Origin: Roridomyces roridus
Lineage: Eukaryota; Basidiomycota; Agaricomycetes; Agaricales; Mycenaceae
Length of the DNA: 64,000 bases
Assembly (NCBI GenBank): GCA_029378245.1
Contig: JARKIF010000006.1
Coordinates: 1,426,001 to 1,490,000, forward strand
Direction of reading: 5' to 3'
The notes beneath the pieces were generated by a model. That model saw nothing but the letters and a program-made list of their open reading frames with translations, was not told where the DNA came from and ran no database searches. Position 1 is the first letter of the stretch. The number at the start of each line of letters is the position of its first letter. Below, piece by piece: positions 21,304-33,055 of the stretch. The position numbers and the translations under genes were made by a program.

Positions 21304-23465
21304 CTATTGGCCGGAGACGGCGTTATATGTTTGCTTGACGCGCGTCGCAAAGTAATCTGGGGTTCAATGTGAGCTGTAATTCCAAAACACGGACGTAGGA
21401 AACCCACCAATGAGCGGACTCGTACTTGAAAACCTTGACATCGTCGCCAAGATCGTCTGCAGGCACGCCACGTAGTCCTCATACGTCTGCGCAAACTTGA
21501 AGCTGCCGGGTTGCTGCATATTGGAAAGCTCGGAGAGGAACACCTCGCAAACCGTCGTCCACAAAATCTACAACGGGTATTTGAATATTTCCACCAAATG
21601 AAATTAGAAAAAGACGCACCCCCATAATGGGATCTATGCTCGTCGGCCACACCGAAAAATCGATCCCATTCATTAAATGCACGACGCTCCGAGCAGCGGA
21701 CAAGTACTTCCCGCGCGAAGTCTCCGAAGTGTGTATACGGTGTGCATGGAGGCGTATTATCGCAGCGTGTGCAATCGTATGAGCGACCAACAAACAAGGC
21801 CGTGCCTCCAAACCCTCTGGGCCCCCAACTGCGGAGATGCCGATGGGGATGGTGTGCACGAACTGCTGTAACAAGACATCTAGTGTTTCAAATGCACCTG
21901 CGGAATGGTCTGCGCCGGATGAGCCATGTGCTGCACACCCAAAATACTTTTGACAACTCACCGGCATATCGACCTCGGCTCGAAAACGTTATGGAGCGTT
22001 CTAAAAGGAGGGACGCTTTGGCGAGCAACGCGAGGGGCGAAAACCCGTCGACGATGACACCAGCGAGGAATTTCGAGACAGTCGCTCCGCTGCTCGCACC
22101 GACGTGGTCAAACAATTGCTGCAAATAAGATCACATCAGTGGGGTGCTCGGCGACGGATACAATCAAGGGAAGGTACTAACCGGAGAAACGTAGTCCTGG
22201 AGCTCGAGGGGCCATGGCGTATCAATTGGTGTGTCGTAGTACGAAATTGCCGAAGGGGACCCGTGCGCGGCGACCCAGTAGTTGTTTACAATGACAACTG
22301 TCCAAAAAGCACAGATACGTTCCCCTTCCTCCAGAGAATCAGCGGCGGGGGGGCACGCAGGCGCTTCGAGCACGCCGAATGTTGTGGGTTGGGGCGAAAG
22401 TCTCGAGCCGCCACCCGCCGAGTGGGGTGTCGGCTGAATGATGTGCAGGCCCGCACTAATGGCGAGGCTTACGGCGGCGCTGGAGTGATATATACCCTCT
22501 ACCGGTCGGCCGAGGGTAAGGAAGTAGACGGACAGAAGCACCTCGGCTTGAATACTATGAATCGCACGATGTGGATGCCGACCGGCAAGATCCTGGTGAA
22601 TGTTCTGGAGAGTACAGCTGAGGAACGCCTCCTCGTTGTATGTCGGATGCAAAGAATGGGATAGCCGGGCACCCCACATGTAAACCGCACTCAGGAGCGC
22701 GGGAGACGGGCGACTGTAATGTCCGAAAGGGAAGGTGAGAAGCGCAGAACGTCGGAAGGTGTCACGATCGAGGAAGAAGCCAAACTGCCTGAAATTGGAC
22801 AAGAACGTGTCGACCCTGTATTTGTGAGATTGTGAATATCCGACAGGAACTCTGCACTCACAATCGCTCAATGACATCCGAAGGCGGCTCTTCGAGCACG
22901 AGGCTGGACGAAGTAGAGGACGACGACGGTGTAGCCACACGACTCGAAGCTGCAAACCAGTTCATCATCAGCGGTGTGAATTGCTGCACGGCGTCTGGCC
23001 ACGCACCAGAAAGAGGAGAAGACGGCGACCAGCTCGGGAAGCGCGGCAACTCCGGCGGTGCCTCTACCCCGCTCTCGTACGGCTCGTGCAAAAATATCGA
23101 CGACTCGTTGGCGGTTGCCTCGAGCTCGCCAATGCGGCTCTGCAGCTTCTTGATCGTCTCCTCGAGCTGCTGCGTCCGACTGCGGCCCTCAAGCGGATAC
23201 TCGCAGTCATCTGCCGCTCCCGGTGATCGTGAGCATTGGCCACACACGGGCTTGATTCCGTCGCATTTCTACATCGGTTAAGCAAGGCATTATCGTGGCG
23301 GAGTAGATAGGACTTACTATTTTGCGTCGTCTTTCGATCGAGGTCAGTATGTCTCGGCGATGGACGGAACTGTCCGACGCACCTGCAGTTCATACAAGCT
23401 TTCCCTCGAGGCAGATTCGTTCGCGGAGCATGGGCGCCGCTGGAGGCAAAAAAGTGTTGGGTCAT
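21304..23465 (-). CDS. Zn2Cys6 transcription factor with fungal-specific (middle homology) domain
   Basis: The start at 23465 is followed by a basic GKACMNCR / KCDGIKPVCGQCSRSP zinc cluster, split by an intron after the first two cysteines. A linker coiled coil (LEETIKKLQSRIGELEAT) follows for dimerisation. A large exon (about 22190-22820) carries the fungal_trans domain: FGFFLDRDTFRRS, SPALLSAVYMWGARLS, SIQAEVLLSVYFLTLGRPVEG and ICAFWTVVIVNNYW. Further exons run to the stop at 21304. Expected to be a nuclear sequence-specific regulator. Neighbours give no target, though the MFS gene on the same strand is the nearest candidate. Confidence 0.9.
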
Positions 23466-23469
23466 GATG

Positions 23470-24170
23470 TTGGTGCGGGGGGGAAACAGGAACGGGCGTC
23501 GCGCATAGTCAGCACAGGTACTTATACTAATAGGCAAACGTCACGAGCAAAGTTGCTAAGACGGTACAGCTTACGAAGTGAGCGCCGTGAGTCGAGTCAC
23601 CGGCGCGGCGCGAAAGTCTACGGCACCCGTTCACCGCCGATCTCTCGGCTTTTAGAAGCAAGGTAGCTACCGTTGTCGTCGGCAAAACAGACCCAAACGC
23701 GAAGACTGACTCACGGAGTCTTCTTGCTGACTGCAGCCAAGGTCGGGGTGAGTCAGCCGCAGACAAAACGGTGTTTGACAAGTATCTCGTGATGACGTGA
23801 GATCTACCACGAAAAAACCGGAAGATGTTCCGCATATCCGAGCAGCGAGCTATTATCCCGCCCGTACTGTCATTCATGCTTGGACAAAGACTTGAGTGAA
23901 GCGCAGCTGCACAGCACCGACGGATAAATTGAAAAGTTAAACTCACGACCGTCGGTCCAACGGAAACACGTCACAGAAGCAGCCGGAATAGTGTTGTAGC
24001 GATCATGGGCGAGATTTTCTCAGCAACCCAGGGCATGATGCATGATTAGGCCTGTATCGCCGGGCGGTATTACTCCGAAATCTCGAGCGCGAAATTACTC
24101 ATTCCATTGAAAGGACGACTGTGGAGGTCCTCTCGCCGCGTGGGCCATGCACAACAACTCCATGGAGAAC
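23470..24170. other. Intergenic, no supported gene
   Basis: Contains the likely promoter of the Zn2Cys6 gene, running rightward from 23466, and the 3' flank of the membrane protein gene. Short frames on both strands show no recognisable domain. Confidence 0.4.
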
Positions 24171-24174
24171 GAAC

Positions 24175-25423
24175 TCAATACACAGCAGGCTGCGGTCGAA
24201 GACCAAAGTCTCTGAACGCGTTGTACAGGTTACACATCGGGAGGATGACGAGGAACATTGGGAGGACCTAAAACGAAGCCTTAATAAGCTAAAGTGCCTC
24301 GGCCAGAAAACGCACCTGGCCGAACTGCCACGAAGAGCCGTCCACGTGCTGAAACCGATTTTCCTGAATGAGGAGCTCGGTATTCATTACTGTCAAACCC
24401 CACAAGATCAAAACGACGGCGATCTCAATGACGAGATTCCACGCTATCTGAAGATCATACTCCAGCTAGAAGGGGGATCTTCAGTACCGTTTACACGAAG
24501 AATAGAATAACAAAACAACAACGTACTCGGGGTTGCACTAATCTACGCGCGTGGTACTGTATCCGTCCAGCCGCCGCTATTCCAGGCACAGCACCGCCTG
24601 TACCCCTGGTCTGTTGTTGCTGCTGTTGCGGTTGTGGTGGCTCTTGCTGCGGGAGCGGGACATCGGGGGAGAGCACAGGAATCTCTGAATTCGTCGCCGG
24701 CACCTGTTTAGTCACCCGTTTCTGAATCCACTGATGTACGAGTTTGGGTGTGGGGGGCATGTGATCTTTGACCAGGATGCCGGTGTATACGAGTACGACG
24801 AACACGGTCATGACCCAGCATACGATCCGCCCGGAGGTGAGTGCGCTGAACGGACGGAAGAGCACGACGACGGCTTTGCTGTTGCACTCTGGGAACCGCC
24901 CGAATGTTTTGGCGGTGATGAGGAGGGCGAGGGCAAAGGCAAAGACGGTGTAGCTCTGCACTATCGAGAAAAAATGGAGCATTTTGACGTTGCCGTCGGG
25001 GAAGCGTGCGCAGGCGGGGAGAGTGAAGAAGACGGTGACCCAGGAGATGTATAGGAGATAGAAGACGACTATTGCGCTGCGCAATCATGCATGAGTGAGG
25101 TCATCCCGACAAGGGGGGAACCATACGTACTCGTGAAAGCTGATCTCTGGCTGAGGCTTCAAGCCCAGAATCAAGGCGGTCACAGCCATAGCGGTATTGG
25201 TCGCCAAAAGAGTATATAGTGCCCCCGTAATTTCATTGAGGTCGCCAGAACGGGCAGACAAGCAACCTAGGCCGAACGGGTCAAAGGTACGTATCAGGAC
25301 TCAGCCAGAAGGAGATTCACTAAGGAAGAGCGTTTGAAGATAAAACGAGACCCGGACGCCCGTCCCGCTGATATCTGTATTCATCTGGGGGCCAAGATTT
25401 CCTGGGCAGTTCTGGAGGTCCAT
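24175..25423 (-). CDS. Multi-span membrane protein of an unnamed basidiomycete family
   Basis: The start at 25423 gives a leader with CPGNLGPQMNTDISGTGVRV, then TM spans: FYLQTLFL (25310), NEITGALYTLLATNTAMAVTALILGL (25150-25230), AIVVFYLLYISWVTVFF (25030-25080), a VQSYTVFAFALALLIT span, a VMTVFVVLVYTGILV span, WNLVIEIAVVLILWGL (about 24400) and MFLVILPMCNLY before the stop at 24175. About seven spans are visible, with a Gln/Pro-rich loop (QQEPPQPQQQQQQ) between spans five and six. The DISGTGVRVSFYLQ and WVTVFFTLPAC landmarks recur in many mushroom proteins of unknown function. A receptor-like topology is possible but nothing shows a ligand. Confidence 0.7.
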
Positions 25424-25779
25424 GGGGTGGTCGTCGTCCAGGAGCAAAGAGGTGGCATGGGAGTGACGCGCAAAGCTGTAGCCTGCCACGATGAGGCTAT
25501 GCACGGAAGCAGTTCGGCATACCGGCAACGAAATAAACGAGAGCTTGGAATTGGCTTGGAAATGCGCAGGTATGTGAGGACGTTCCCGTAATTTGTATGC
25601 AAGTTCTGACCCATGAGTCATGCCATTGCAAGCCCGGCCGAGCCCAGCGACGAGACCTGGAGGGTCTGGACTTGATTTGAAATTGGATCATTTCAATTTT
25701 GTGGACCTGAGAGGTTTCCGACTTGAAAGATATACAGCCTCTTTGGAAACAGTGTGAGGTAAGGATAACAACCCTCCAA

Positions 25780-27635
25780 CTAGAAATTAAACTCAAACGC
25801 CCAAGTAGTCACCGTATCCGTCTGGAAAATAGGGAACGAGAGGACATTCCCGGAATATGTATGCGACACTAGCCCCAGCGCAGTCGGAGCCCCCTCCTGC
25901 CCCGTCGTCCCCGCAAACGAAAACTGCCGGGTCTGAACTTGAATCGTCCCGGAAGTCGGGAGCCCGAGAGCTGAGAGGTTCTTGATTTGGAGCGAGTACG
26001 TCCCTGCGTTCATTCATACATGAATCAACTGGGCTGTAGAATGGATGAGTGAAAGATGCTGACCAGTGACCAACCTCCCCCCTACAAGAATCCTCACAAT
26101 GTTGGTCCCAACAACAGCAAAATTATCCATCAGTCGGTCAGTCGAGCCCGTCGTCGCCACGCGGAACCCTGTCATCGAGTTGGCGTAGTAATCGTAGACC
26201 TGCCAGATCCCATTTGCAAAGTACGTGTTGCCGCTCTTCCACAGTATACCCGCGAGAAAGTCTTGGAGATTTGCGCCATTGAGCCAATTGCCTCGGAGAC
26301 CGGACATATTGAATCGCTCGAAGCGGGCGATCCACCACGCGGTGGACCCGGGGTTTTGTTCGTTCGCGTTGGCGTATTCATCGATGACTGGGTGAGTGCG
26401 TTAGATGCGGATGAAGAATTGGTGCCGAATGATTCCCACTGAATTCCCCGATGGCAAGCCCTGCGGAGTTGAGCATCGACACCATGGTGGGTTGGCTGGA
26501 CTGCAGATCGTTCGTCGGGTCAGTGCTCTGTACATCACCCTCGTCAATAGTCCTAAGGAGCACCAAGGAAGAATGAACTCACGCTGCCCTCGTGGTGCCA
26601 GCTATACACATCTGGCGCTGTACCATCGGCCTTGACGTGCGCGAGGAAACTCGTCCACCATGTATTCGACGTAGACGGCGCCCCAGCAAAAGCGGGCCCC
26701 ATGATAGGAACGCCAGGGAGGTTGGTCCTGCGACATGCTTTAGACACGGAATAACGCAAAGACAGGGGCGGACACACCGCAGGAAGTTGACCGCGTGACT
26801 CCACATCGCGAGGTACTGCGCCATCGCTACGTGAATCACGTCAGAGCATGGCTCATATCCAGAAGTAGAACAACGCACTGCCGGCATTTGATGTTGGAGG
26901 TCATGCTACACTGAGTGAGATCAGCTTTTCGAGCACGTAAAACGACGAACCCGTGGGCTTTCAAATCCGATACGAGCTGCGTGAGATACGCATTGAATTC
27001 TGTCACGCATCAACATCACTCCTTTGGGACGAGCGCAGGAGCAGAAGCCACACCCGTGAAACTAGCATCCGAGCCAACGCCAGGGTACACCGCAGTCGCA
27101 GCCACCTGGGTGCCATCCGTACCCCACAAATCGCTCATCTTGAGGACAAACTGCGCTCCAAACTGCCGCGCAGTGTTGAAGTTGGAGAGGACGTCTTGGA
27201 ATCGTGACTGAATGCGTATTCGTTAGGATGACTGCAAGAAGAGGCTGAGATGTCGCACCGTGTATCCACCATAGATCCACCCGGTAGCGTTGACAAACTG
27301 AGCACCGCCGGCGCTGAGATAGTTGAATCCCATCCCTAGGAGAAATAAGTCGTAGGGAATAGCAGGTGCGAAAATAAACCTGATACCGGTGTAGAACGAG
27401 GACGGGATTTGGTTCGCAGTGGATGGAACACCATAGAGAACGCCTGCAAGAGTGAGCAGAAGATAGAAAACAAGTATATCTATCGCGTACCTGAAGCACG
27501 ACGAATCGGAGTTCCCCAGTTTACAGACAGATCGACAGTGGTAATCTGCGAGGCCGACTGCCGCGACTCGAGATCCACTACAGCAGCAGTTGCAGCAGTG
27601 GCAACAAGAAGCGATAGGAGAAGCGAGGGAAACAT
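25780..27635 (-). CDS. Secreted glycoside hydrolase, GH39-like
   Basis: The start at 27635 encodes a signal peptide (MFPSLLLSLLVATAATAA) and then VDLSVNWGTP, GGAQFVNATGWIYGGYT and FVLKMSDLWGTDGTQ, the order of fungal GH39-like enzymes. Frame is kept if a 54-nt intron (GTGTGG..GACAG, near 27010-27065) and a 59-nt intron (GTGCTC..GGCAG, near 26880-26945) are removed. Later landmarks are QYLAMWSHAVNFLR, WWTSFLAHVKADG, a DEYANANEQ nucleophile region (about 26365-26390), FERFNMSGLRGNWL and a C-terminal beta domain ending AFEFNF. The usual acid/base motif WNEPD reads GYEPC here (Glu at 26852-26854). Expected to act outside the cell on plant or microbial polysaccharide; activity uncertain because of that motif. 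Confidence 0.7.
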
Positions 27636-27639
27636 GGTG

Positions 27640-28042
27640 GTTGTCCGTTGGCGGTATGGTTTCTGCTCCCCCTCATTAAGTATCACTGGCGGGGTTTTTT
27701 CCAGCAGATCACAGGATACAGCTTGCGCAAGGGGTCCGACCAATCAAGCGAGGAGAGTCGTATCACAGGGTTGGAGACGAGGATTATACCCGGACCGTCA
27801 CAAGTCCGTCGTCAGGTTCATCTGAACCCGTGCCGGTGGGATGATGAAGGCACAGAAGAAAGAGATGTTTACCCTGTGTTTATCCGATCTGGCTAGCCGG
27901 ATGATCGGATCGACTCCTCTATCACGGCTGATTTCGGCACAAACCGCGGCTTTACCCGACAGACTCCGAGGGACTCCGTGCAGACTGTGTTCAGGCGGAC
28001 GAACGCTGGATTCGACCACCGATCTAGCCAACACAAAGAAAT
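27640..28042. promoter_or_regulatory. Divergent promoter region between the GH39-like gene and repeat-family copy B
   Basis: This roughly 400-bp spacer separates two divergent starts. The last 15 bases before the family-B ATG (AAAGAAATATG) match the corresponding place upstream of copy A, so at least the start context is conserved. No TATA box or operator is clear. Confidence 0.35.
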
Positions 28043-29800
28043 ATGTCTACCATCATATCTACGTCAACCTCATCTACAGTACGTCGATTTGCCTTGGTTC
28101 AACCTTGCCACTTGTACAAGTCTTCACAGATATCTGAACCCATCGACATCTGGCTCATGCAGGAAATAGCCTTCCTGGGGCTGAAGAACATGCATGTCGA
28201 ACGAGTCGTTGCTCATATTCGAGCACTGCAGTCGGACGTGGGCTTTGAGGCCACTGCTCCGCATGGCAGTACGAGTCCTTGAGTTGGTACTGTTGCCTGA
28301 AAATGGGGGAAGAACCAGGGAAGTCCAATTACACAGATAGCAAGCCAGCTTAATCGAAAGACAAAAGGCTTCATTTTTCACAGGCAAGTTCGTTCGAACA
28401 TGCGCCTCGGAGGCAAGACCTTGCTAGCAGAATTTTGGGTCAGAAAGGGAGGGAGCCCATGGAGATACCCCATGGATAAGTACTTGTTGGGAGGTTGTGC
28501 ACTTGAAGCAAAATCCAAGACCTGTACTTAACTTGACCGCTTCCATAAGTCTCGAAGTGTCAAAATACAGCCGTGAAAACCAAATTAGATTGACCAAGAC
28601 AAGTTCCATGAACCAGACATTTTATACTCTCCTCGGCGCCTTGTGCTTCGGAGAGAGATGGCGGCGATGGCAGCGGCATGGGTGAGTGTTCGCAGGTGGG
28701 TAACAACCTCCTCATCTTCTCGGGTAGTTTCCAGCCACGGAAGTCGACGGTGTTGGGGAGATGGCGAAAACGGGCATGAATGATCGACAAGCACGCTGAT
28801 GGAGCATCTAATGTCGTCGAGGCCGATAGAGTTCCCCTTGAAATGAACGCAGCGGAGTTCGGGAAGTTCGGGGAGGCCGCGAAATCCCTCGTTGGGGCAC
28901 AGAGTGAAGCCAACTTAGGCAAGCAACAGCCAGAAAGACGGGGAGCGGTACAAGGACCAGTTGCAGGATAGGTGAGCCCGCGTCAAAGGCACGTAGACGG
29001 CAACGCACCACGAGCACACTTGATTAAACCTTGGTGTCAATGTGTATTGAGCCCGACGAACGTAGTAGCGCGAGCTTCCAGGAACATTCCTCTCCGAGTT
29101 AAGTGGGCGTGGAAAGATGGCGTGAGGCCCACTATCTGAGACCTAGTGGCTCGCAGTTATCAAAGAATATGTATCATCCCCCGTCGGCCATCGTGTCAAA
29201 TTGCTGGTATTGAGCAAGATCCGAATAACAAGGTAAGTATTCAGAGCATGGTGGGCCGCGGACCATGACGGAGTCAAAGACGAATAGGTATCATAAGGCA
29301 TCTTGCTTCGAGAGGCGAGGGGATCGAGTGAGAGGATTCAGGAATGGGGCGGTTGGAGGGCACATGGGAGTCGGCGACAAACCGGCGGCCCGGATCTCGG
29401 AACAATGTATCCACAAATAACGACAAGTTCAATGACATCATGCTTGAATTGATACAAAATCCTCGATGCCAAGAACGAGTCCTATCCTAAAAGGGTTTAG
29501 GACTCGTAAAAATTGGTGTCCTCATATCGAAGAGTCCCTCATGCGCCGGGTACGTACTACCGCCCTGATTTCAGCTCGAAAACTCATTTTCTTCAGAAAG
29601 TGGCTAATATCATGGTGGAGTTTTTGAAGGATGAGTGAACTTGAATCCATGGGCTCACGCAACTCGCGTCCGCAGTCCGACATCCAGCTGATACAAACAG
29701 CCATCTTGCTGGGCTTCGTCGAGTCATCCGAGCCACAAGATGCCGAACAGCTCGTCCGGGACGCAACCATTTGGCATTCATCCTTTTTCCTCCGCGGCAT
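28043..29800 (+). pseudogene. Two-repeat family, copy B, interrupted by a non-autonomous Helitron
   Basis: 28043-28235 encodes the leader and first repeat (IDIWLMQEIAFLGLKNMHVE..RALQS). The next codons, ENWCPHIEESLMRR, resume at 29509, after the Helitron. Introns then follow as in copy C: GTACGT at 29550 to CAG at 29596, then KVANIMVEFLKDE. The second repeat SDIQLIQTAILLGFVESSEP lies at about 29676-29735. The frame then leaves the family at about 29760, where sequence shared with the F-box upstream region begins. Copy B is thus broken by the insertion and truncated at its 3' end. Confidence 0.75.
28236..29508 (-). mobile_element. Non-autonomous Helitron (Helitron2-like ends) inside copy B
   Basis: Oriented minus. 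The 5' end at 29508 reads TACGAGTCCTAAACC and folds back on GGACTCGT. The 3' end at 28236 is preceded by GGACTCGTA (28270-28278, 34 nt from the end) and a GCCATGCGGAGCAGTGGC hairpin. The large Helitron at 48232-56869 has the same layout with TACGATTCC/GGAATCGTA. The empty site is known from copies A and C: removing 28236-29508 restores RALQS-ENWCPHIEE without loss or target duplication, which is typical of Helitrons. Length is 1,273 bp. Internal frames (for example 28560-28922, minus) match nothing I know. Confidence 0.85.
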
Positions 29801-29897
29801 CTGAAAAGTTTAACTGCCCATGTCTACAGTCTGATGATTGATCGTATCAAGACGTGTGTGAATGTGTCACATGACTCGCAATCCTTTCTTCTCCACC

Positions 29898-32798
29898 ATG
29901 GCGACCATCGAACACCTCACCAACGCACAACTACGTGTGTCCCTCGTAGACGTCCATCGCAAGATCGCAGACCTTCAGTCTCAGCTCGCTGTGCTCCGCG
30001 CGGAGGAGATGACAATTTCGGACGCACTCGACTCCACATCAGCAAAAGTACAAGTCAGCTTTTCTGGCTTTTTTAAGCCAAAAAGCCAGAAAAGCCAAAA
30101 GATCTTTTCGGCTTTTTCAAGCCAGGTCCGTTTCCTTTTTTAAGATCCGAGAAGACACGGAAAGCTACTGAAAGCTCCTTGAAGCAACAGCTGCTCTGGC
30201 CCACAAAAGCTTCAAAAAGGACACAAAAAGAGCGCTTGAAATCATGCATTTATTGCAATAGCAACAATAGCGACAGTACATGGTACATACTTATGTACTA
30301 CTAGCGGCACAATGAACCCGGACCTGGCACCAGTGCATATTCAGCCCCCGCGTAGGGACATATGGATACACGCGAGGTCGCCCACCGCCCAACGGGATGA
30401 AGGAGAGTAGGATGTGTGGCGGGTAGAAAAGGGAGCGGCGCGCAGCGAGCGCACGTACTACAACAAAGGTGAAGGTGAGATTCGGTCCGCGTGAATGTGA
30501 GATGATTACGCACTAGCTATCCCCAACACGCCCGAAGATATACACCGGCGGAGACCCGTCGCCACCACCCCTCTGCGGCCCAGAATAAGAGAACCTGAGA
30601 ACGTCCGTCGTCAGCGAGGCCTGATGGATGCCGAGGCGTGATGAATGGACTGACCGGTTAATACAGATTCTGAGTGGTGCCCAACATCGAGGTGGTCTAG
30701 TGGGAGTGAGCCGGGAGAGACTGTGGTATGAGACACGTACCTGGCAGGATGCACAACGATGGGCGGACGGGCAGGTCTGGAAGACATAATGAGATGTGCG
30801 CAGAGGCGCCGAGAGGACGCACCACGGGCGACTGGATGCACCGAGAGAGAGGGCAGCGCTGAGCGCAAGGCGAGGAGGGAGGAAAGGAAGATGGGAGAAA
30901 GAAGCAAAGAGCTGTTGACGGCCGTTGTCGTCTTTCCCAATCCAGTCATCAACAAACATCACGTGCACACCGGCCTTGGAAACGCCGGTGTCACGTCATC
31001 TCGGCAACGGACTTATCCAATTTTCCATTTCCCGCCGCCCTGGCCCACTCCCATCCCGCCGCCAGCGTTCGCCACAGCCGCGCGATGTCAGCAAATAGTC
31101 TTGTGGCCAGGGTCCAGGCCCGTCAACACTTCTGCCCTCCGCCCGGCTCCGATTCGGACATGTCATTCCAGTGGGACTTTTGTGCGCCTGTCGACATCGA
31201 CATCGACGCCGGCACGACTGGATACGATGAAGACCAGGGTTAATTTCATTATCAGTATTGCGGGGAGTAAAGTACTGAATTGAAGGTTGTTTCTATCTGG
31301 GCACAAGGACACAAAAAGACCAAAAGCTCATAAGGACTTGGAAAATGTGAAGATCTGAGTCTCCCGGTATTAAAAGTGCAGAAAAGCCAGAAGCCGGAAA
31401 AAGCGGAAGGTCGTCGAAGACAAAAAAAGCCGCGGAAAGGTGATCGAAGCTGATTTAAGCGTCGGTAAGCATCGGTAAGGCAACTTGTAGTTTTGCTGAT
31501 GCATCGTGTACCCGGTCCTATCGCTTCCGCGAGAGATGACCTCCGAAATCTTCTTGCGTTATATGGAATCATTGGGCGATCCTTACTCGCCGAGACCTAC
31601 TCCCCTTGTTCTGGCCAGTGTGTGCAAACACTGGCGCGAGGTTGCCCTCAATTGCCCCCGGCTCTGGCCAGCCATGACCGCACCATATAGCCCTTCCGAT
31701 CCGCAGATTCTTTTGAATGTTCTGCGAACCAGGCTCGCCCGTGTTGGAGGCGCACCTTTCGGTGACGGTTTTCCCTTCCCCATAGAGACCAGTCTCTCCA
31801 TCGACTCGACGTCGGCCCTCAATGAAATATTTGCGATGATCGCCCCATATCTGCATCGGCTCCTCAACCTCTCAATGAGTGTCTTCACTCCCCTAAAGTT
31901 CCCATCCCATGGTGGCGAAACAGTGTCGTTGACTGCACTGAAGGAACTGTCCGTATACGGAACTGCCCGGCCACAGGTGCAGATCGCCCTCCCACCCGCG
32001 CCGCAGCTCTGCAGCCTGAACCTGTCGTATATGAACGCATCACAGATATCCCTTCCATGGCACCAACTGACAACCCTCGAACTGCGTTCCGTGATAGACT
32101 CTTTACAGATCCTGCTAGAAACGCCAAACCTCGTCGCCTTGGAGCTGTGTGTATCTCTCTCACACTTCAATTTTCCAAACACCCCAGCAGGTGTCATACT
32201 CCCCCACCTCCGATCCTTCACAACGGATTCGCCGCAGTTGTTGGATCATTTTACTTTGCCAGTGCTCGAGGAGATTGATACGCCGATCCGGGACGGCAGT
32301 TTTCCGATATTCCACAACCTTTTGAGCCGTTCAGGCTGCACCATCCGCACCCTGCGTCTTGGCTGTCACACGTGGCTACCAGACGTGGAGGCCTACCTCT
32401 CTGCCCTACCAAGCTTACGCGTACTCACAATGTCGGGACTAATCGGTGACAATTTCGACCAAGATGATGAAATCGACCCCTTTCTGCGCCGCATTGCAGA
32501 CGGAACGCTGGTTCCCGCGCTAGAGTCGTTGACATTCTACAACACCGATGGGGATATACCTATCCAATCTCTCTCGCACTTGCTCTCTACACGGGTGCGT
32601 TCGGTCAACGGAGTGAGCAAGTTCGAGTCCTTCCGATTTATTCAAGACGACGAGTATCCGAGCAACCCCCTTGAGGTGGACCTATCCCACGCCTTTTCTG
32701 AGCTCCTCAAGTTGCGCGCGGAGGGAATGAAGATCGAGTTTGGGTGGGGTCCAAAGTGGTTCAAGGAGAGAGCTCATTTTTGGACGGAATCCGCGTAG
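29898..32798 (+). pseudogene. F-box/LRR-like protein gene split by a TIR transposon
   Basis: The ATG at 29898 opens MATIEHLTNAQLRVSLVDV and a coiled-coil leader (KIADLQSQLAVLRAEE) up to codon 46 (DS). The frame continues at 31504 with IVYPVLSLPREMTSEIFLRY, the usual F-box core of mushroom F-box proteins. A cysteine/tryptophan segment VCKHWREVALNCPRLW and an LRR-like body run to the stop at 32798. Between 30037 and 31503 lies a transposon plus a CA duplication. Its removal restores an uninterrupted reading frame of about 478 codons. Such proteins serve as substrate adaptors of SCF ubiquitin ligases. The insertion brings in-frame stops and no productive splice was found, so this allele is probably dead. 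Confidence 0.8.
30037..31501. mobile_element. TIR DNA transposon in the F-box gene, 1,465 bp
   Basis: The ends CATCAGCAAAAGTACAAGT and ACTTGTAGTTTTGCTGATG are 19-bp inverted repeats with one mismatch. They are flanked by CA on both sides (30035-30036 and 31502-31503). The exact empty site can be inferred from the interrupted F-box frame (DS|IVYPV). Subterminal AAAGCCAGAAAAGCC-type words occur at 30060-30120 and again at 31380-31430. Internal frames are weak, and a minus-strand frame at 30513-30968 may be captured sequence. Superfamily undetermined. The right end at 1577 belongs to a relative. Confidence 0.8.
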
Positions 32799-33055
32799 GG
32801 TTCGTGCTTGTCTTGTCTTTTCATCTTGTCTCATCAAAATTTCCTGCAGGTTCAAGTTCGGATTCGTGCAGTTCAACAGATAGTACTATTCTTGAAGAAT
32901 GGGGTGGCCTAGATTACACGCATTATGCTCACAAAGTTGGGCAGGGAAGCCTTTGGCCTTGATAGACTCGAGACGCGTGTAACGTGAGCTGAAGCGCTGA
33001 GGTGTGGAGGTGGTTCTACGACAACACAACTATTCGCAAGACGGCACTTGTACAA

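Noticed and set aside
27000..27070. Two TGA codons in the GH39-like frame, suggesting a pseudogene
   Set aside because: A 54-nt intron (GTGTGG..GACAG) removes both and joins DASFT to EFNAYLTQL in frame, as expected for the family.
30037..31501. The insertion in the F-box gene treated as an ordinary intron
   Set aside because: Its ends are terminal inverted repeats with a CA duplication. Splicing with the GTACAAG/CTTGTAG words inside the repeats would leave an in-frame TGA.
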